The position numbers and the translations under genes were made by a program. The notes beneath the pieces are model-generated. The model did no database searches. It saw only the letters and a list, made by a program, of their open reading frames with translations, and was not told the origin of the DNA. A stretch of DNA of 8,545 bases, taken from assembly GCA_002400445.1 (NCBI GenBank), contig DGQO01000015.1, positions 1-8,545 on the forward strand, in the 5' to 3' direction. Positions 1-6,614 of this stretch are shown here, piece after piece; the stretch's first letter is position 1, and each line of letters begins with the position of its first letter. The stretch comes from Chitinophagaceae bacterium UBA4412 (GTDB taxonomy: Bacteria; Bacteroidota; Bacteroidia; Chitinophagales; Chitinophagaceae).

Positions 1-88
1 TTTGTGCTATTTGTTTTTTGGGTAAAGTAAAGAACATTGTGTTTTTAAAAGCAGTTTGCTTTCCAATACTTGAGTACAACCCAACAAA
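1..88. other. Gene-free window edge
   Basis: I see no open reading frame, RNA gene or convincing promoter box in this AT-rich stretch. It lies beyond the terminator of the minus-strand operon and is probably the spacer to a neighbouring gene outside the window. Confidence 0.5.
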
Positions 89-113
89 AAAGCCACGCAA
101 TTTGCGTGGCTTT
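89..113 (-). terminator. Intrinsic terminator of the SusCD operon
   Basis: Positions 89-100 and 102-113 are perfect 12-base inverted repeats. The practical structure is a GC-rich stem, GCCACGC paired with GCGTGGC, extended by A:T pairs, with a small AT loop. Read on the minus strand, the stem is followed by TTTTTTGTT, the expected U-tract. It lies 18 bp past the stop codon of the DUF4397-like gene, so it should end the operon. On the plus strand the stem is followed by TTTAGTATTTT, so it may also stop transcription coming from the left. Confidence 0.88.
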
Positions 114-130
114 AGTATTTTAATGCTTCA

Positions 131-901
131 TTAATTCGTCAAATTAAAAGACACATACGGTTTAGTATTGGCGGCAGCCGATCCTTTATAACCAACGGCG
201 AAGATGCTGTAAACCCTGGTACTAATGTGAACATTGGCACTTGTGTAGGTGGCTAACGCAGTGCTGGTAGGCAGGGTTCCTGCCTCTCTAATCGTCCAGG
301 CCAGTGCAGTTACCGGTACATCTACATAAAAGTATGGGCTATAACCCAGGTAGGGAATTGCAGATGCAACTTTTGTTGTTCCATAATATAAGTCTATGGA
401 TGGCACGTTAGGCATCAGATTTAAAAACCTGTACTTACTCAGATTGACAGGAGCAACGCCCATACTATCTTCCACCAGTTTTACTTTGGTGTTTGTTAAA
501 GTGTCTGTAACGTGGGCAGTGTAAGCTTTGGTTCCTTCTACACTCAGGGTTGTGGTAAACAACACAACAGAATCCACGTTAGTACTCTTTTTTGGAATAG
601 AAATCTTCAACGTATTTGTTCCGGGCATAACGGACAAATAGTCTGCATAATTTGAACCGTTGGTATTATAGCCTCCTCCAGGAAAGGGAGTACGTCCGAG
701 AATCAGGCCACTTACCCTTTCACCGTTTAATGACAGTTGTACGGAAGGGTTTAAAGCGTAAAGACTCATATAGTTTATTTTTAAACGGGCATTATCGTCG
801 TTTAAAAAATCCCGTTTTGCCAGGTAATCTATATGCTTCTCACAACCCATGAAAATAATCAGCAAGACTAATGCTGCTGCATGTGTTATCGTTTTTTTCA
901 T
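131..901 (-). CDS. DUF4397-like outer-membrane lipoprotein
   Basis: The product is 256 aa. It starts with a lipoprotein signal peptide: MKK, a hydrophobic core at about 8-18, then FMGC with the lipidated cysteine at C20. The body reads as two related beta-rich modules, about 39-145 and 157-256. Each opens with a strand like INYMSLYALNPSVQLSLNG or RFLNLMPNVPSIDLYYG, which is the pattern I associate with DUF4397 repeats. No catalytic motif is visible. It is the last gene of the operon, 30 bp after the susD-like gene and 18 bp before the terminator. This suggests an accessory protein of the importer, perhaps a surface ligand-binding or complex-stabilising lipoprotein. That role is inference from position, since the family has no settled function. 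The ATG at 901 puts the signal peptide directly at the N terminus. The DUF4397 assignment is from pattern recognition, not a profile search. Confidence 0.85.
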   Translation of the reverse strand: MKKTITHAAALVLLIIFMGCEKHIDYLAKRDFLNDDNARLKINYMSLYALNPSVQLSLNGERVSGLILGRTPFPGGGYNTNGSNYADYLSVMPGTNTLKISIPKKSTNVDSVVLFTTTLSVEGTKAYTAHVTDTLTNTKVKLVEDSMGVAPVNLSKYRFLNLMPNVPSIDLYYGTTKVASAIPYLGYSPYFYVDVPVTALAWTIREAGTLPTSTALATYTSANVHISTRVYSIFAVGYKGSAAANTKPYVSFNLTN

Positions 902-931
902 TGTCTTTGTTTTAAGTTTTTAATCAGGCAA

Positions 932-2545
932 TTACGGCTCTGTGATCCACAATTTTTTAGTGTGATAGTCATTTGCTGTGGCTCCTATTCTTTGCAGTTC
1001 CAGGATATTCCAAACATATTCTGAGTTAAATCTTGGACGCATCCGTTGCACAGGCTTGCCGGCATTATCGGGAAATAAATCACCCCCGGTTGGTACAACA
1101 AAATCTGTGAATACTGTATTTGAATAATTGTAACGACGCATATCCATCCAGGTTTCTAAAGTACCATACCCAAACATTGAAATATACTTTTGGAGCATGA
1201 TCTTGGATAGTGTCAGTCCGGCTGCAGTGGGAGGTACCACTGAAGGGTCGGACATATAAGCCGCCTTCATGGCAGGAGTTATTTCTTTTCCTGCCGGGAT
1301 ATTTACATTGAAGGTTTGCGTAAGCATATCGAAACTCTGACTGATTCCATTTTTATAAGCAGCATAAGCCGTATCCAAACTATTTTTCTTAAAAGCAGCT
1401 TCCGCTTTAATGAATTGCATCTCACAAGCCGTAAGTACCGGGAATGGAGATTTATTTCTAAACAGGTACCTGCAATTATTATCGTTTGCAGGTGCAGTAT
1501 TACTTGCTACTACCTGGCTCACACCCCAAAAATTTTCTGGCCTGTCGTTAGCGGCTATTACTGTTTGCCCTTTGTTGGGAGCTACACCTACGATTGTACC
1601 GTTTGTGTTACCACGCAACATGTACCATGCCCTTGGATCCTGCACCCCCGCAAATTCGGTATTGGTTCCATTCATGAGATTGGCAATAAACGATGCCTGT
1701 CTAATAGCTGTTGGACTTGCCGTAGAGGCACCACCTAGATTTCCCCGGAAAGGCCCAAAGAAATTATTACTTGCACTTACATTGTTGGCTTCGAATTTTA
1801 CCATGCCATCATCAGCAGTGGAAGACATTGCTCTGTTAGCATAGTAAATTACGGAATCGGGCTTATAAGTGGATTTATTGCTAAAATGGTTATAGTACCT
1901 GGCCAGTACTCCATAGGTAAACTTTTTCCACTTTTGTATGTCACCTTTATAGAAATAAGCGTCTCCAGCAGCCAGGTTTGATTGTACGCCTCCGGCTTTA
2001 TCTAGATTTTCCAGAGCTTCGAAACACAGCTTACGGACATAATCATACACCTGATCCTGCGTATCATATTTGAAAGTGATTTGAGCCTTAAATGCCTCGT
2101 TCAAAATTACATCACCATGATAGTCAGTTAGGGTAAGCCAACTCCAGGCAAATATTGCCTTACCTACACCCACAAAATCCCATTTTCCTTCTTCAGCCGC
2201 CCAATCAATCATCTTCACATTATTGTACCCGATATCATAATAATGCATTCTCCAAACCGATTGTGCTACGTCGTTATTGTAGTAGCCCATTTGGTCGAAG
2301 TTGCTAAGCGTGCTGTAATACGCAAAGTTTTGCACATACGCACCCACATATCGGATATCATTCATTGGTCCGTGTCCCCCGTAATTACCCGCCATAGAGG
2401 CAATAATGTTTGGTAGTAATTTCTCCACCGGCACCCTCGTAGGGGCGTTGGGATTTTGATAGGCATCGTCTATCTGCTTAGAGCAGGAAACTGCTACTAA
2501 AACAGAGATGCTCACAAAAAGTATTTTATTGAATATTCTTTTCAT
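932..2545 (-). CDS. SusD/RagB-family nutrient-binding lipoprotein (SusD_2 type)
   Basis: The product is 537 aa, a usual length for the family. A lipoprotein signal peptide ends in VAVSC with the lipid-modified cysteine at C21. After it comes the typical early motif NPNAPTRVP (31-39), followed by LLPNI. Further family landmarks are a WLTLTDYHGDV segment at about 136-146, where the family usually has a LTD..GD motif, and GDIQKWKKFTYGVLARYYNH at 201-220, one of the TPR-like helices. These features fit the SusD-like_2 (PF12771) branch better than classical starch SusD. SusD proteins sit on the cell surface as a lid on their SusC partner and capture the ligand. The gene begins 18 bp after the susC-like stop, so the two are surely co-transcribed and likely translated together. 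The upstream AGAAG is only a weak purine stretch, as usual in Bacteroidota. The sequence does not tell the substrate. Confidence 0.95.
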   Translation of the reverse strand: MKRIFNKILFVSISVLVAVSCSKQIDDAYQNPNAPTRVPVEKLLPNIIASMAGNYGGHGPMNDIRYVGAYVQNFAYYSTLSNFDQMGYYNNDVAQSVWRMHYYDIGYNNVKMIDWAAEEGKWDFVGVGKAIFAWSWLTLTDYHGDVILNEAFKAQITFKYDTQDQVYDYVRKLCFEALENLDKAGGVQSNLAAGDAYFYKGDIQKWKKFTYGVLARYYNHFSNKSTYKPDSVIYYANRAMSSTADDGMVKFEANNVSASNNFFGPFRGNLGGASTASPTAIRQASFIANLMNGTNTEFAGVQDPRAWYMLRGNTNGTIVGVAPNKGQTVIAANDRPENFWGVSQVVASNTAPANDNNCRYLFRNKSPFPVLTACEMQFIKAEAAFKKNSLDTAYAAYKNGISQSFDMLTQTFNVNIPAGKEITPAMKAAYMSDPSVVPPTAAGLTLSKIMLQKYISMFGYGTLETWMDMRRYNYSNTVFTDFVVPTGGDLFPDNAGKPVQRMRPRFNSEYVWNILELQRIGATANDYHTKKLWITEP

Positions 2546-2563
2546 ATCGCTTCTTTTTAAAAT

Positions 2564-5500
2564 TTAGAAATTAGCACGAATGCCCAGGTTAATGCTTACA
2601 GGAGTTCCTATATTTCCGTAATCGAAACCGAAGCCACCAACTCCACGGCTACCTGCGGTATTTCCATTTACCTGCGGATCTGCGCCGGTATAGTTTGTAA
2701 AGAGCAGCAAGTCATTGATGGTTACAAATGCACCAAGAGACCGAACAAACTTTATGTTTTGCATTACACTGTTTCCAAATGTGTAGCTCAAAGAAATGTC
2801 TCTTAAACGAAGCCAGTTGATATCCTTTTCTATAAACTCTTCTTCCGGCATTGTGGTATAATAAGACTGATTATATGCCGGGGTAATAGAGATGGTATTT
2901 TTAGTAGGGGTAGCAGTGTTCTCCATTCCGTCTTCCAGGATACCTTCCACTACTCTCGGCATATACCTGTATATCGTTCTCACACTTCTACCTGTGGTAG
3001 TAAGGTACCTGTCTGTTGCATTGAAAATGTCGCCACCTACTTTCAGATCCCAGAGGAAACTAAAGTTGAGTCTTCTGTATTTGAAACTATTCACAAATCC
3101 AACTGTAAAGTCTGGATTACGATCTCCGTGAACCCGGAAGTTCGCATCTATTACGGGCAAACCAGTTGTGGCACTGATGAGTATGGATCCCGTATTATTG
3201 CGTTTATAGCCATAAGAAGTAATCGTTGTGGTAGAACCGCCAAGTACCAAACCTCCACGTGCATTACCATACAACCATGTATCAGATTGATAAAACTCCG
3301 GTACATTTGCTGGCAACTCTAATACCTTATTCCACATTTTATTGAAGTTTATTTTAGTGTTCCAACTAAAATCCTTTGTTCTCACCACTTCATAATTCAA
3401 AGCTACCTCCACACCCTGGTTTTGATTTGCACCAACGTTCAGTGTATTTAGCACAAAACCGGTTGCATAACTAGCCCTGAAACCTTCTACAATCAGTTTT
3501 TTATTCTTTGTATTGTAGTATGTGGCATCAATGCTCAATTTGTTGTTGATGAGTCTTAACTCTGTCCCCAATTCAAAAGTTTCCTGCATTTCGGGTTCCA
3601 GGTACTCATTATTATTTGTAAAGGCATAAGCAAAACCTCCTCCGCTACTGTAAATCGGGTTGAAGAGCGATTGGTTTGCGTAAGGGCTGCTAGACCTGTT
3701 GGTATTTGCAAGTGATCCCCGCAATTTTACGTAATTCAATACATCGCTTTTAATCTGAGGGATAAGATCAGACAGGATGATACTCATACTGGCTGCCGGG
3801 AAATTGTAATTCCGAAATTTCCTTGGAAAAATAGAAGATTCTTCAAACCGGTGAGAGTAGGTAAGAAAAATGGCATCCTTCCAGCCAATAGACGCTTCGC
3901 CAAAATATGCTACTGAACGTTTAATGCTATAATTTGGAAGGGCATTAATGGCAGCATTTGATAGTCTTAACCTTGTTGTAGGATCCGTATTGTTACTATC
4001 ACTCCGGCTAAAGCTTTGCAGGTTGGTTCCCACTACAGAAAACATTCGGGTTTCATAATCCTGCCACATATTACCTACCATCAGCCTCGTGCTGAACTTG
4101 CCAAACTTTTGCCTGGCTGTTGCAGTGATGGTGTGATTGTAGCCATAGTAGCTCCTGTAATAATTGTCCTGCTGCCCTTTCTGAGCCCTGGTTAAATAGT
4201 AAGACATGGAGTCGTACCTGGTATAGCCGTCCGTTTTATAGGTATCATAACCAAAGCGGCCAGCAATATCCAGCCAGTCAAATGGCTTTATGTTGATACC
4301 GAAAGTAGCAAGCAAGCGATTCGTTTCGTCTTCGCTCCGGTTTTTATAAACATTATAAAATGGATTGTCCAGGTCAGAATTTGGATTAGCACTAAACAAT
4401 GGCTTCTTCAAGCCGTCTGCTGTCTTCCAATCCCTAACGTCGTCATTGGATGGCCACACCAGCAGGTTCAACAGATAACCACTGGCTCCCCTGAGCGGTT
4501 TATCATTCTTTGACAAAATATAACTCAATGAAGGAGAAATATCAATGTACTTTCCAATCTTGGTTGTATTGGATAAGCGCACATTGTAACGGGAATAGGA
4601 GTTTGTAGGAATAACGGCATCCTGGTCAAACGCTGAAGCTGACAAGCGGAATGTGGCGTTCTTTTTACCATATTCGAGAGACAGGTTATGCGTTTGAGAA
4701 ACGCCGTTGTTGAAAAAGTTTTGGACATTATTATACAGTTTCCCAGTTGTATATCGTGGGCCAAAAGCAGCAAAAACCAATGCTGGTTGGCCATTTGTTC
4801 CGCCGCTATAAACATCTACCGTTGAAGGTAACCTTGTGAGTTTTTGCGTGCGGAAAGAATTATCATAACTGACAAGAAGCTTACCGTTGGCTTTTGCTTT
4901 TCTTGTGGTAATAATTATTGCACCTGAGCTAGCCTGGCTACCATACAAGGCGGTAGCTTCCGGGCCTTTAAGGATTGTAATAGACTCAATATCGTTTGGA
5001 TTGAGGTCAGACATCCTGTTGCTGTAGTCATTTCCACGGTTTGCACGGTCAGAAGCTAATCCTAGCTGGGTGCCACCATTACTGGTTTCATTGATCGTTT
5101 GGTTATCTGCAATCACACCATCAATAACAAATAGTGGCGTATTATCCAGTGACAATGAATTAAAACCCCTTAGCACAATCTGAGAACTTGCGCCTGCGGC
5201 ACCGCCTGTTTCATTTACGGTAACACCAGCAACACGACCTTGAAGTGAGGTAATAAAATTTTCCCGTTGAGACTCCTGGATGTCATCTCCTTTTACAGTT
5301 TGGGTAGAAAATCCCAGCTCCTTCGGGTTTCTTTTCATATCCATAGCCACAACCACAACCTCTTCAAGGTTGCCCTGGCTTTTTCTCATTTGGGGTGATA
5401 CAGAGGAGCGGCTTCCAACACTCATCTCCACTTTTTGGTAATTTACAAAAGTGAACACCAGTACCTGGGTATTGTTTGCCCGGATACTATACGCACCACG

Positions 5501-5674
5501 ATCGTCTGTCTTAGTGGCCACGGTTGTGCCCTTCACGCTCACGGTTACTCCAGAGAGTGGCATGTTGTCGTCGCTGGTAACTGTGCCGGAAATAATTCTT
5601 TCCTGTGCTGAAGCCAGGTTGCTATAAAGCAACAGGTTTCCCAGGAAGAACATCAGTAGCAGAAGTTTTCTCAT
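2564..5674 (-). CDS. SusC/RagA-family TonB-dependent outer-membrane transporter
   Basis: The product is 1036 aa, typical for SusC. Domains in order: a Sec signal peptide with a cut expected after ASA (A23); a carboxypeptidase-D-like beta-sandwich at about 26-98 (ISGTVTSDDNMPLSGVTVSVKG start); a TonB-box-like segment LEEVVVVA at 103-110; a plug domain at about 117-257; and a 22-strand barrel to the end, closing in an aromatic residue (GIRANF). The plug shows the SusC signatures LQGRVAGV, LFVIDGV and ILKGPEATALYGSQASSGAI. It imports large ligands across the outer membrane using TonB/ExbBD energy, with the SusD-like protein as lid. It follows the regulator by 59 bp. I see no strong TAnnTTTG box in that gap and no copy of the operator motif found upstream of the regulator, so I favour transcription from the regulator promoter. 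No frameshift or truncation is seen. Confidence 0.96.
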   Translation of the reverse strand: MRKLLLLMFFLGNLLLYSNLASAQERIISGTVTSDDNMPLSGVTVSVKGTTVATKTDDRGAYSIRANNTQVLVFTFVNYQKVEMSVGSRSSVSPQMRKSQGNLEEVVVVAMDMKRNPKELGFSTQTVKGDDIQESQRENFITSLQGRVAGVTVNETGGAAGASSQIVLRGFNSLSLDNTPLFVIDGVIADNQTINETSNGGTQLGLASDRANRGNDYSNRMSDLNPNDIESITILKGPEATALYGSQASSGAIIITTRKAKANGKLLVSYDNSFRTQKLTRLPSTVDVYSGGTNGQPALVFAAFGPRYTTGKLYNNVQNFFNNGVSQTHNLSLEYGKKNATFRLSASAFDQDAVIPTNSYSRYNVRLSNTTKIGKYIDISPSLSYILSKNDKPLRGASGYLLNLLVWPSNDDVRDWKTADGLKKPLFSANPNSDLDNPFYNVYKNRSEDETNRLLATFGINIKPFDWLDIAGRFGYDTYKTDGYTRYDSMSYYLTRAQKGQQDNYYRSYYGYNHTITATARQKFGKFSTRLMVGNMWQDYETRMFSVVGTNLQSFSRSDSNNTDPTTRLRLSNAAINALPNYSIKRSVAYFGEASIGWKDAIFLTYSHRFEESSIFPRKFRNYNFPAASMSIILSDLIPQIKSDVLNYVKLRGSLANTNRSSSPYANQSLFNPIYSSGGGFAYAFTNNNEYLEPEMQETFELGTELRLINNKLSIDATYYNTKNKKLIVEGFRASYATGFVLNTLNVGANQNQGVEVALNYEVVRTKDFSWNTKINFNKMWNKVLELPANVPEFYQSDTWLYGNARGGLVLGGSTTTITSYGYKRNNTGSILISATTGLPVIDANFRVHGDRNPDFTVGFVNSFKYRRLNFSFLWDLKVGGDIFNATDRYLTTTGRSVRTIYRYMPRVVEGILEDGMENTATPTKNTISITPAYNQSYYTTMPEEEFIEKDINWLRLRDISLSYTFGNSVMQNIKFVRSLGAFVTINDLLLFTNYTGADPQVNGNTAGSRGVGGFGFDYGNIGTPVSINLGIRANF

Positions 5675-5733
5675 AATGTATGTTTTTGGTTTGTTGAATA
5701 TTTAATGGCAATTATTTTTAAACAGGGTGGCGG

Positions 5734-6483
5734 TTATAATACCGTTATGCCTGCATCTACATAAGGTTTTAAAATTTCGCTGGCCGGGTCTAACTCCGTG
5801 ATCAGCGTATGCACTTTTGAAATATCGCACACATGAATGGGCTGCAGGCTATTTATCTTTTCTGCAATAGTGAGACAAACGGTGCGCTGGCTCGAAGCAA
5901 TCATTTGCTGCTTCAATTGTACCACATCCCAATCATTATCCGTAATACCATGTTTTAAATTAATAGCATTGATACCGAGGAAGCAGAGATCTGCTTTAAT
6001 GGTTTTGATGCGGGCGTGTGCATCGGCACCCACGGTTATTTTAGATACTTTAGAGAGTTTATCGCCCAGCACAATCACGTCAATATTAGGGTGACTCATG
6101 TATTCTACAATGGCCGGAATACTTCCGCTTACGAACGTAGCTTGCAAATGCAAAGGAAGGCAGCGGGCTAATTCAATAATAGTGGTGCCTCCGCCTGTGA
6201 GCACAAACATCCCGTCCTTAATAAGGGATACTGCTTTCTTGGCAATGATCCGCTTACTCTTGAGCGCATATACATCATAATGGGGAGAGTCTATTTTATT
6301 AAAAGAAGGGGAGAGTGCACCGCCATGTACTTTAATGAGTTTGCCATTTTCTGAAAGTTCCTGCAAATCTCTCCTGATGGTATCTTCAGAAACTTCCATC
6401 TCAGAACTGAGGGTATTGCTCAAAACTTTATTGTGCAGGTTTACCTGGTGCACTATATAGGCCTGGCGTTCTCTTTTGAGCAT
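5734..6483 (-). CDS. DeoR/GlpR-family transcriptional regulator
   Basis: The product is 249 aa, the standard length. The N-terminal winged helix-turn-helix (about 5-57) carries the family signature VSEDTIRRDLQELSENGKL (31-49) and ends in VHGGAL. The C-terminal DeoRC sensor (about 75-232) has GGGTTIIELA (97-106), VLGDKLS (138-144), DLCFLGINAI (165-174) and HTLITE (225-230). Known members are mostly repressors released by phosphorylated sugars. Departures from the usual pattern: G97 stands where the family generally has the Asp of D.GTT, SGS (119-121) replaces TNS, and the later 'ssK' motif is degraded to AEKIN. The effector may therefore differ, or the residues may vary within this branch. It is the first gene of the apparent regulator-susC-susD-DUF4397 operon and is preceded by a cluster of repeat motifs, so autoregulation and control of the importer are likely (inference). 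The ATG at 6483 fits the usual N terminus (MLKRERQ..I). Confidence 0.93.
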   Translation of the reverse strand: MLKRERQAYIVHQVNLHNKVLSNTLSSEMEVSEDTIRRDLQELSENGKLIKVHGGALSPSFNKIDSPHYDVYALKSKRIIAKKAVSLIKDGMFVLTGGGTTIIELARCLPLHLQATFVSGSIPAIVEYMSHPNIDVIVLGDKLSKVSKITVGADAHARIKTIKADLCFLGINAINLKHGITDNDWDVVQLKQQMIASSQRTVCLTIAEKINSLQPIHVCDISKVHTLITELDPASEILKPYVDAGITVL

Positions 6484-6520
6484 GCAGCAATCAATTTGAA
6501 CTTAAAGTAAAGTTAAAAAA

Positions 6521-6537
6521 TGCAAAAAACCGCACAA
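6521..6537 (+). promoter_or_regulatory. Candidate operator site 1 (proximal to regulator)
   Basis: TGCAAAAAACCGCACAA lies 37 bp before the regulator start codon. It resembles two further copies at 6574-6589 and 6590-6607. The 14 bases 6520-6533 match the reverse complement of 6595-6608 at 13 of 14 positions. Start-to-start distance to the same-orientation copy at 6574 is 53 bp, about five helical turns, so both sites would face the same side of the DNA. A DeoR-type binding site is inference. Confidence 0.45.
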
Positions 6538-6572
6538 TCTTAGTAGAAATATTATTAACGGATGTTGAAAAC

Positions 6573-6608
6573 CTGCAAAACCCGCAAAATTATTGCAGTT
6601 TTTTGCAT
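6573..6608. promoter_or_regulatory. Candidate operator sites 2 and 3 (inverted pair)
   Basis: Site 2 is TGCAAAACCCGCAAAA (6574-6589, plus strand). Site 3 is TGCAAAAAACTGCAATAA read on the minus strand (6607 to 6590). They abut head to head and create the inverted repeat CTGCAA (6573-6578) / TTGCAG (6593-6598). A possible -7 promoter box on the minus strand (6585-6592) lies within the pair, as expected for an autorepressor site. The 6-bp stem with a 14-base loop could alternatively act as a weak terminator after the hydrolase gene, but on the minus strand it is followed only by GTTTTC. Confidence 0.45.
6585..6592 (-). promoter_or_regulatory. Candidate -7 box of the regulator-SusCD operon
   Basis: On the minus strand this reads TAATTTTG, an exact match to the Bacteroidota -7 consensus TAnnTTTG. 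The -33 position, near the hydrolase stop codon, holds AATTTCC rather than a clean TTG, so the match is partial. It would start transcription near 6578 and leave a leader of about 95 bases containing operator site 1. A second, weaker box (TAAGATTG, 6542 to 6535) is an alternative. Confidence 0.35.
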
Positions 6609-6614
6609 GGAAAT

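Noticed and set aside
23..32. TAAAGTAAAG repeated at 6503-6512
   Set aside because: This 10-base AT-rich match is expected by chance in an AT-rich genome, and the flanks do not match.
652..852. 66-codon plus-strand open frame
   Set aside because: It is antisense to the DUF4397-like gene, with no recognisable motif or start signal.
1316..1844. Two overlapping plus-strand open frames of 140 and 144 codons
   Set aside because: They lie antisense within the well-supported susD-like gene, have low-complexity, cysteine-rich or unconvincing translations, and show no family motif.
2892..3322. Two short plus-strand open frames within the transporter gene
   Set aside because: They are antisense to conserved barrel-coding sequence and have no motif.
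4525..4815. 96-codon minus-strand frame inside the transporter gene
   Set aside because: It is an out-of-frame shadow of the SusC-like gene on the same strand, and the main frame is intact.
5731..5744. Small hairpin CGGT/ACCG at the end of the regulator gene as a terminator
   Set aside because: It has only 4 bp of stem, includes the stop codon, and has no adjacent T-tract on the minus strand, so it is unlikely to separate the regulator from the transporter gene.
5837..6280. Plus-strand open frames of 85 and 60 codons
   Set aside because: They are shadows antisense to the DeoR-type regulator.
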